Source: Bacteroidota bacterium (GTDB taxonomy: Bacteria > Bacteroidota > Bacteroidia > B-17B0 > Aurantibacillaceae). Taken from it: a stretch of DNA of 12,379 bases. Positions 8,060 through 12,379 of the stretch are shown here, one piece after another; the stretch's first letter is position 1, and every line of letters begins with the position of its first letter. The notes beneath the pieces were generated by a model that saw only the letters and a list, made by a program, of their open reading frames with translations, made no database searches and had not been told where the DNA came from. Made by a program: the position numbers and the translations under genes. The stretch is from contig JAEZDS010000062.1 of the NCBI GenBank assembly GCA_023433205.1, positions 1 to 12,379 on the forward strand, given 5' to 3'.

Positions 8060-8090
8060 CGAAATTATCTCCCTATGCTAAGTTGCGCAA
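8060..8090 (-). promoter_or_regulatory. Candidate promoter of the IS66 tnp operon
   Basis: On the minus strand TAATTTCG (complement of 8060-8067) matches the Bacteroidota -7 element TAnnTTTG with one change. TTGC (complement of 8087-8090) lies 19 nt before it, close to the -33 element. The site lies 26 bases upstream of the tnpA start and inside the right end of the IS, where the operon promoter is expected. Confidence 0.4.
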
Positions 8091-8113
8091 TACGTGGATG
8101 GCCGAAGGTTTAC

Positions 8114-8356
8114 AGGGTATTTCCAAACCCAGCTAGTGGCCAGCAGTCATTAGTTATTGAGAGTAACAAAGATAGCAGGTGCACCATCGAATTATATGAT
8201 ATCATGGGAAGATTTATAAAAACAGTTTATAACGCTAAGCTTTATTCCGGAAGCACAAGAATCACACATGATATCAGCTCGCTTCCTAATTCTATGTATA
8301 TTTATATTGTGAGATTGAATGACAAGGTGCATAACATAAAATTCATCAAAGGGTAG
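8114..8356 (+). pseudogene. T9SS type A sorting domain remnant of a gene cut at the right IS66 border
   Basis: Directly after the IS end the frame reads RVFPNPASGQQSLVIES and goes on for 80 residues through TIELYDIMGRFIKTVY and DISSLPNSMYIYIV to the tail NIKFIKG, then TAG at 8354-8356. This is a whole T9SS type A C-terminal domain and nothing else. The rest of the protein, with its signal peptide, is missing. It cannot be the 3' part of the gene left of the IS, because that gene points the other way and has its own sorting domain. The stop overlaps the GTG start of the next gene by one base, so the lost gene was the first part of an operon with the next two. Confidence 0.85.
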
Positions 8357-9582
8357 TGATAAAATATCACATATTAAGGGTTTGTTATGTGCTCATGGCA
8401 CTAATGACTCCGCTATATAACTTTTCTCAATTAAAGCAGATCGCTACGGGGACTAAAGCCGCGATGCGGGATTTGTCTATAGTTGGAAACAAGGTCATCA
8501 TAAATGGTGTTTTTGATTACCTGTCCAGTAGCACAGACGGTTGTGAAACTTTAATTCCACTTGCTATTCCGGGTACCTCAGGTTATGCCACGGTAATGCA
8601 CAGACTTGATATAGAGACCTTTTTCTTGCTTTCGTTCTCTCCGTCAGAAACTGTTTTATATAAAACATCTAACGGAGGGAATAATTGGACTCAAATATCA
8701 AATACTGCTGGTGCATTTAGTCATGACCTTGGATTTTTCGGCTCAAAGGAAGGGCTAATGACTGATGGGCCTTATTTGTTGAGATCGAAAGATGGGGGTG
8801 TTACCTGGACTAACACCCCTTCACCATTTACTATCGCACTTTCGACAATTCAAATTTACGGGGATAGTATGGTTTGTATTGGAGGCAGTGGCGTCTTAGC
8901 AAATGGCATTAAAATATCTCAAGATCGTGGACACACATGGTCTAGCAGCGGAATTCTATGGAAAGAGCCAACAAGCACATTTATTCTTAATAGTGATACT
9001 GTCTTCGGAATCTCTTCAGAGGGAGAATTTACTAAAACGACGAATGGTGGCCAAAACTGGCATCTATCCAATGTTAATTTTATACATTCCGCTTATGGAA
9101 TCTATTTCAAAAGTTTCAAAGAAGGGTATGTGCTGGGCAACGACCTCGAGAAAAATGGAGTAATAGCAAAAACAACTGATTTAGGTCAAACTTGGTCCAC
9201 GTATAACACGGGTATTAAAACTACTTTAATGAATATGGCAGTTTTAAATGACAGCATAGCTTTACTTAGTGGTACTGATGGCGTACTGCTGCGGTGGAAC
9301 TATAGAGGCTCGGTGTTTACATCAGTTGGTGAAGCAAAGCCGGATAACGTGTTGATCAAAGTATTTCCAAACCCTGTTAATGACCGGCTATGGATTGAAT
9401 ATAATGCTGTACATGCCGGATTTACTGCGATCGTCTGTAATGCTATGGGGCAGGTAGTCCACTGCGAAAGGCTAGATGATACAAAAGCGCAAATTGATTT
9501 ATCTGTTTTAGAAGCTGGCATTTATTTGCTGAAGGTTGAAAACGGCAAAGGACGAGAGAACATTAAAATAGTGAAGCAATGA
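8356..9582 (+). CDS. Secreted BNR/Asp-box beta-propeller protein with a T9SS sorting domain
   Basis: The product is 408 residues. I chose the GTG at 8356 because it gives a good signal peptide (MIKYHILRVCYVLMALMTPLYNFSQ); the ATG at 8395 would shorten it. Five Asp-box motifs are spaced about 40-45 residues apart: TSNGGNNW (104-111), SKDGGVTW (144-151), SQDRGHTW (188-195), TTNGGQNW (228-235) and TTDLGQTW (273-280). This is the pattern of sortilin, sialidase and Ycf48-like propellers. No catalytic sialidase residues can be assigned. Residues about 332-408 are the T9SS type A domain (IKVFPNPVNDRLWIEY, LEAGIYLLKV, tail IKIVKQ). The start overlaps the previous stop (TAGTG) and the end overlaps the next start (ATGA), so all three were cotranscribed. 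The protein is probably surface-bound or secreted. Its promoter may have been lost with the truncation upstream. Confidence 0.88.
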   Translation: MIKYHILRVCYVLMALMTPLYNFSQLKQIATGTKAAMRDLSIVGNKVIINGVFDYLSSSTDGCETLIPLAIPGTSGYATVMHRLDIETFFLLSFSPSETVLYKTSNGGNNWTQISNTAGAFSHDLGFFGSKEGLMTDGPYLLRSKDGGVTWTNTPSPFTIALSTIQIYGDSMVCIGGSGVLANGIKISQDRGHTWSSSGILWKEPTSTFILNSDTVFGISSEGEFTKTTNGGQNWHLSNVNFIHSAYGIYFKSFKEGYVLGNDLEKNGVIAKTTDLGQTWSTYNTGIKTTLMNMAVLNDSIALLSGTDGVLLRWNYRGSVFTSVGEAKPDNVLIKVFPNPVNDRLWIEYNAVHAGFTAIVCNAMGQVVHCERLDDTKAQIDLSVLEAGIYLLKVENGKGRENIKIVKQ

Positions 9583-10649
9583 CCTACTATATTTCCCAAA
9601 CTGATTTTGAGATGACCTTTATCAGAAGCGCATTTATCGTTTTGATAACTTCGCTATCCGCTCAAGGGCAGATCAATCCTATCGTTACAAGCTCATCAGG
9701 AAATTACAGCCTTACATGCACGAACCCTTCTATCACACTTGCAGCTAACAGTACTTATTCGGGCAATGTAACTTATACATGGGAAAATCCGCAGTCTAAT
9801 ATTGTAAGCGGAACTAGCATTGCCGCTACAGTCCCCGGTTTGTATACGCTTACGGCTTCATCGGGAACAATTTTAGAAACTGTGACTCTAACTGTTATAA
9901 GCAATACAGTTCAGCCGACGCTGATGAGCCTCACGGCCACAGGTTCAATTACCTGTGGCACTCATACCGTCCTGTTGACCGCTTCCAGTAATCCCACAAA
10001 TGTTTTTTATATGTGGATAGAGCCAGGCGTTGGTTTCGGTTGCACAGCTTCTACCTGTATTGCTTCCGCTGCAGGCGTGTATAGCTTAACTATTAAAGAC
10101 GTTTTGAATGGCTGCGAAAAGAGTGGAACAATAACTGTAGCTGAGAATCGTAATTATCCGATCTTCGATGCAATAGGACTGTACACTATTGGCTGCCCCA
10201 ATGGAACTGTCGCCATCGAACCTACTCTCCTGACTCCCACTGCGGGCGTTACATTTCAGTGGAATATACCGCAAAGCGCAGTAACGACCGCGACCAATAA
10301 AATCCATCTTATTACTAATGCTCCAGGAGAGTACACGCTAGCGGCGTTGAACCAGTCGAACGGCTGTTTGACATATACAACCGTTTTGGTTTCCCAGTGC
10401 GTGGGTGTTTTTGAAAACAAGAATAGTAGTTTGGTAAGAATGTATCCAAACCCTCTCAAGTCTCTTCTGAATATTCAAGTAGAGAACACTACGGAATATT
10501 TGGTGAAGGTGTTTGATGGTCAAGGACGCCAGATTTTAACTGGAAAGAATGAAGAGCAGATCGACTTCGCTGCTTTTAGTGCAGGTATCTACTTTTTAAT
10601 ACTCCAAACTCCTCGTGAAAGACACATTTTCAAGGTGATGAAGGAATGA
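9579..10649 (+). CDS. Secreted Ig-like-repeat protein with a T9SS sorting domain
   Basis: The product is 356 residues if the ATG in the 4-nt ATGA overlap is used. A second ATG at 9612 gives a more typical signal peptide (MTFIRSAFIVLITSLSAQG, then Q) and may be the true start. The mature part has three repeats of about 85-90 residues, each with paired cysteines and a Trp strand: LTCTNPSITLAANS..VTYTWENP, ITCGTHTVLLTAS..FYMWIEP, IGCPNGTVAIEP..FQWNIP. Each ends in GLYTLTAS, GVYSLTIK or GEYTLAAL. These look like Ig/PKD-like folds of secreted Bacteroidota adhesins. The T9SS type A domain begins at about residue 285 (VRMYPNPLKS, FSAGIYFLIL, tail FKVMKE). It is the last gene of the operon. A perfect 15-nt palindrome, AACTCAAATTGAGTT, lies 50 bases past the stop (10699-10713), without a T run. 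Confidence 0.85.
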   Translation: MTYYISQTDFEMTFIRSAFIVLITSLSAQGQINPIVTSSSGNYSLTCTNPSITLAANSTYSGNVTYTWENPQSNIVSGTSIAATVPGLYTLTASSGTILETVTLTVISNTVQPTLMSLTATGSITCGTHTVLLTASSNPTNVFYMWIEPGVGFGCTASTCIASAAGVYSLTIKDVLNGCEKSGTITVAENRNYPIFDAIGLYTIGCPNGTVAIEPTLLTPTAGVTFQWNIPQSAVTTATNKIHLITNAPGEYTLAALNQSNGCLTYTTVLVSQCVGVFENKNSSLVRMYPNPLKSLLNIQVENTTEYLVKVFDGQGRQILTGKNEEQIDFAAFSAGIYFLILQTPRERHIFKVMKE

Positions 10650-10746
10650 CTTTTCCTTTGCTAGGCCTGAGGTGAAAAAAAATGAGCGTAGTCATGGCAA
10701 CTCAAATTGAGTTTCTACAAAACACAAACCAGATACATTTTTGATA

Positions 10747-10765
10747 GTCCGTATTAAACGCGGAC
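10747..10765. repeat. Degenerate single copy of the GTCC hairpin
   Basis: The outer arms GTCCG (10747-10751) and CGGAC (10761-10765) flank TATTAAACG. The 19-base stretch, followed by GAG as in the full copies, is a decayed version of the larger hairpin of the double-hairpin repeat found at 10951-10971 and 11274-11294. Confidence 0.55.
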
Positions 10766-10862
10766 GAGGGGGGAAATCCAGAGGAAGGATGGGATGGAAG
10801 TTTTCAGTCAGAACCTTGTAAACAGGAGACTTACGTATGGAAGATAGTGTTAACAACGGCAC

Positions 10863-11043
10863 AGGGAGAGCAGAGAGAGTTTAGGGGAAGTGTGTTGTTG
10901 GTGCGGTAGTCGGGGTTTAAAGTTTGGCGTTACAAACGCCATTTTCAGTTGTCCGCGTTACAAACGCGGACGAGCGGTGCAGGGTGAGCAGAGAGAGTAT
11001 AAGGGGGCTGTGTTGTTGATGAGGTAGGGGTTGGTTTTGTCCC
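10863..11043. repeat. Double-hairpin repeat, copy A, with a partial upstream duplicate
   Basis: Bases 10898-11043 match 11222-11366 almost base for base with one 1-bp indel. The unit holds two perfect hairpins: TGGCGTT-ACA-AACGCCA (10925-10941, 7-bp stem) and a 9-bp stem with arms GTCCGCGTT and AACGCGGAC around ACA (10951-10971). Both share the same apical core and loop. A purine-rich tail follows (GAGCAGAGAGAG..TAAGGGGG..TGTGTTGTTG). A diverged copy of this tail also occurs just upstream (10863-10909), so the unit itself is partly duplicated. No open reading frame is present. The layout resembles REP/REPIN-type repeats moved by RAYT transposases; that link is inference. Confidence 0.75.
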
Positions 11044-11051
11044 AGTTGAAA

Positions 11052-11148
11052 CACATAGACACATAGTTCATATACAATTTTCACATAGTTATTATCTAAA
11101 CGCCAATTTCTAGCCTCATCACCACCTTCGGTGTTGATGAGCACATAG
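11052..11148 (+). repeat. CACATAG heptamers and a 12-bp hairpin between the repeat copies
   Basis: CACATAG occurs four times, at 11052-11058, 11060-11066, 11082-11088 and 11142-11148. Just before the last copy, CTCATCACCACC (11115-11126) pairs with GGTGTTGATGAG (11130-11141) around TTC with one mismatch. No gene is seen in this stretch. Function is unknown. Confidence 0.45.
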
Positions 11149-11221
11149 GAGGATCCTATACCAACACTTAAACAACTTAATTCGGGTTTTTAAATGGTAC
11201 GTTGACAGTGGGGAGGTGTTA

Positions 11222-11366
11222 TTGGTGCGGTAGTCTGGGCTACAGCGTGGCGTTACAAACGCCATTCTCGCTTGTCCGCGTTACAAACGCGGACGAGCGG
11301 TGCAGGGGGAGCAGAGAGAGTATAAGGGGGCTGTGTTGTTGATGGGGTAGGGGTTGGTTTTGTCCC
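11222..11366. repeat. Double-hairpin repeat, copy B
   Basis: This is the second full copy of the unit seen at 10898-11043, in the same orientation, 324 bp further on. Its hairpins are at 11248-11264 (7-bp stem) and 11274-11294 (9-bp stem). Both hairpin arms are identical to copy A, while the spacer between them differs (ATTTTCAGTT against ATTCTCGCTT) and the sequence before them has drifted. Conserved arms and a variable spacer suggest that the structures were kept or that mobility was recent. Confidence 0.75.
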
Positions 11367-11425
11367 TGTTGTAACGTATCCCTCCGGCGAAGTACAGGTT
11401 CGCGGTTATTTTCTTAATTGGTAGC

Positions 11426-11668
11426 TTATTTTGCTGAAGGCAAGAGAGTGTGGAGGTTGCTGATTTTGGTATCAGCTATTTTCGATAGCGTTTCCTCCAG
11501 CCAGTGATTTGGATTCACATTGTGGTATTTGCACATAGCGAAGAATGAATAAATCATTGCTGCTCTCTGTGCTGCTTTGTTTGTGCCATGAAGATAGAGA
11601 TAGACGTTCTTTATCATGCTGTATTGAAGATGATGGAAAAACAGGGGTGCTAACCTGTTTTGGACCAT
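11426..11668 (-). pseudogene. Decayed IS66 tnpC, C-terminal fragment
   Basis: The frame reads KNVYLYLHGTNKAAQRAAMI, YSFFAMCKYHNVNPNHWLEE, then TLSKIADTKISNLHTLLPSA, and aligns with the C-terminus of IS66 transposases: KN..LF..G, AAQRAAMIYSF, a CK followed by P..W, TL.KI and a final LLP. It matches the end of the intact TnpC in this window only loosely, so it comes from another IS66 subgroup. Residues before about SMIKNVY do not align in this frame, and the DDE core is absent. It is a remnant with a probable frame disruption near 11640-11660, and no partner inverted repeats were identified. Confidence 0.7.
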
Positions 11669-11767
11669 CGGCTATGCCTTCCAGAAGGGATGGCCAAACC
11701 GCCTCACGCTGCACGAGTTGTGAAATGAATGTAGTGAACGGATGAGGAAAAGGCTGTTAACAGTCAG

Positions 11768-12108
11768 GTGTGTTTCAGGAAGATGAATGCAAATGAATCA
11801 CTTCTAAAATAACGAAATCGCAAAAGTTGCTGGGCAAAACACCATCGAGCAAAGGATGGATGGAAGAGCATAACGGAGAATCTGGTTACTGGTTATGCGC
11901 CCGCCGTTATACAGGTGACATGATCTTGAAACTGGCTTCAATACGGAACTTGGGATATCTGCGGAAGGAAGCTGGAGGAAACACCTTCAGGCCGCAGAAG
12001 TCGGACAGAGTTATAGTAGTGATGAGAGCCGTAGAAATACGGAAGGAGCGAAGGACTCTGGTCATTGAGTGAAAATTTATTAAACAACCTCGCAAGGGGG
12101 ATGATTAA
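11768..12108 (+). ncRNA. Group II intron ribozyme, 5' domains
   Basis: Several helices can be read directly. TTGAA/TTCAA (11926-11941) encloses the loop ACTGGC. CTGCGG (11959-11964) pairs with CCGCAG (11992-11997) and encloses CTGGAGG/CCTTCAG (11972-11990). CCGTA/TACGG (12029-12042) closes a GAAA tetraloop. ACTC/GAGT (12055-12070) encloses an 8-base loop. The segment AAGTCGGACAGAG followed by AGTAGTGATGAG is of the type found in domain I of bacterial group II introns. CTGGCT in or next to the first loop could pair with the last six exon bases AGTCAG (one G-U) as EBS1/IBS1, but this is tentative. CCTC-GCAA-GGGG (12088-12099) overlaps the Shine-Dalgarno of the reverse transcriptase gene. Confidence 0.65.
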
Positions 12109-12379
12109 ATGAACGTACACATTAAGAAAACAGTACCAGTAGAGTACAAAGATGTGCTTGATGCCTATCTGAAAATTAGACAAGGCGGAAAAGCGTCGGG
12201 GATTGATGGCGAGAGCTGGACGGAGTTCAACAAGAACGCCGAAAAGAATCTTTATGTTATCTGGAACCGAATGGCATCAGGCAGCTACCACCCTCAAGGG
12301 GTGAGAGAGATGGAAATTCCAAAGAAGGATGGGAAAACCAGAAAATTAGGCATACCTACACTACGTGACCGTATAGCAC
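12109..12379 (+). CDS. ltrA: Group II intron reverse transcriptase/maturase (N-terminal part)
   Basis: Ninety codons are seen before the window ends. The start ATG at 12109 follows a strong Shine-Dalgarno (AAGGGGG, 12094-12100). Residues 25-37 (QGGKASGIDGESW) match RT block 0/1 of intron-encoded proteins ('aNkGsaGvDg.s'). Residues 49-60 (NLYVIWNRMASG) and the following SYHPQGVREMEIPKKDGKTR, KLGIPTLRDRIA match the 'i...L..gsY.P.pvr.v.IPK..gk.R.LGIPt..DRi.Q' block that opens every LtrA-like protein. The catalytic YADD, the maturase domain X and any endonuclease domain would lie beyond the edge. The protein reverse-transcribes the spliced intron into DNA and helps it fold and splice. Translation may be limited by the hairpin covering its Shine-Dalgarno. 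Confidence 0.92.
   Translation, partial: MNVHIKKTVPVEYKDVLDAYLKIRQGGKASGIDGESWTEFNKNAEKNLYVIWNRMASGSYHPQGVREMEIPKKDGKTRKLGIPTLRDRIA

Larger units (their letters stand above)
5775..8113 (-). mobile_element. IS66-family insertion sequence (complete, about 2.34 kb)
   Basis: The left end begins GTAAACCATCGGCCATC at 5775. The right end, read on the minus strand from 8113, begins GTAAACCTTCGGCCATC, giving one mismatch in the first 17 bases. Between them lie tnpA, tnpB and tnpC in IS66 order on the minus strand. IS66 elements normally make an 8-bp target duplication, but here the flanks are GTATCAAT (5767-5774) and AGGGTATT (8114-8121), which do not match. All three genes are open and intact, so the element may be active. 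Both neighbouring genes have lost their 5' ends at its borders. Confidence 0.92.
11768..12379 (+). mobile_element. Group II intron, 5' part (3' end off the window)
   Basis: A proposed 5' boundary is GTGTG at 11768, matching the group II intron consensus GUGYG, after an exon ending AACAGTCAG. About 340 bases of structured, non-coding sequence follow before the intron-encoded reverse transcriptase gene at 12109. The element is inserted about 100 bases past the IS66 remnant. The exact boundary and the subclass are inferred. The 3' domains V and VI and the rest of the reverse transcriptase lie beyond base 12379. Confidence 0.75.

Noticed and set aside
5767..8121. 8-bp target-site duplication of the IS66
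   Set aside because: The two flanking octamers differ (GTATCAAT, AGGGTATT), and shifting the borders by a few bases gives no match.
8903..9163. 86-residue plus-strand frame
   Set aside because: Out-of-frame shadow inside the BNR propeller gene.
10917..11144. 75-residue minus-strand frame across the hairpin repeats
   Set aside because: It consists of translated repeat sequence and has no domain.
10863..11366. CRISPR array
   Set aside because: There are only two full repeats, about 145 bp long, without regular short spacers and without cas genes in the window.
11545..11745. 66-residue plus-strand frame
   Set aside because: It is antisense to the IS66 tnpC remnant.
11827..12072. 81-residue plus-strand frame upstream of the reverse transcriptase gene
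   Set aside because: It lies in the structured ribozyme part of the group II intron; such frames are often misannotated as hypothetical proteins.

Overview
The window comes from a Bacteroidota genome, probably a free-living or environmental flavobacterial, chitinophagal or sphingobacterial type. Five open reading frames end in the type A sorting domain of the type IX secretion system (T9SS). The sign is a [FYV]PNP motif, a short beta-sandwich, an 'L..GIY' or similar segment, and a C-terminal lysine-rich tail such as IKLIKQ, KFIKE, IKFIKG, IKIVKQ or FKVMKE. No tRNA, rRNA or CRISPR array is visible.

Region 1 (1-4890, minus strand): a glycine-rich exported protein runs off the left edge. Its domain resembles the extracellular glycine-rich domain of metazoan ALK/LTK receptors. 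Upstream of it is a 1075-residue, multi-domain T9SS adhesin-like protein with a beta-helix, an Ig-like domain, a MAM-like domain, further Ig-like domains and a sorting domain. A large GC-rich hairpin separates the two genes. The 618-base space upstream of the 1075-residue gene holds two nearly identical 16-bp dyads, 45 bp apart. It also holds a possible very small plus-strand transcription unit with an exact Bacteroidota -7 box and an intrinsic terminator.

Region 2 (4893-8356): a complete IS66-family element (5775-8113; tnpA, tnpB, tnpC, minus strand) has readable terminal inverted repeats but no target-site duplication. Both flanking genes have lost their 5' ends at the IS borders and point away from it. 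Simple insertion into one gene cannot give this; it points to recombination, deletion or inversion at the element.

Region 3 (8114-10649, plus strand): the remains of a T9SS operon. It holds an 80-residue sorting-domain remnant, then a five-Asp-box (BNR) beta-propeller protein overlapping it by 1 nt, then an Ig-like-repeat protein overlapping by 4 nt. The tight spacing suggests one transcript; its original promoter has probably been lost behind the IS.

Region 4 (10650-12379): a mobile or decayed zone. It has two copies of a ~145-bp repeat, each with two hairpins sharing the apical GCGTT-ACA-AACGC core, plus further partial copies. It also has a decayed IS66 tnpC 3' end and the 5' part of a group II intron whose reverse transcriptase/maturase gene runs off the right edge.

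Overall the window is a set of cell-surface or secreted protein genes reshaped by mobile DNA. The most unusual items are the ALK-like glycine-rich domain, the divergently truncated IS66 junction, the paired dyads and the double-hairpin repeats.
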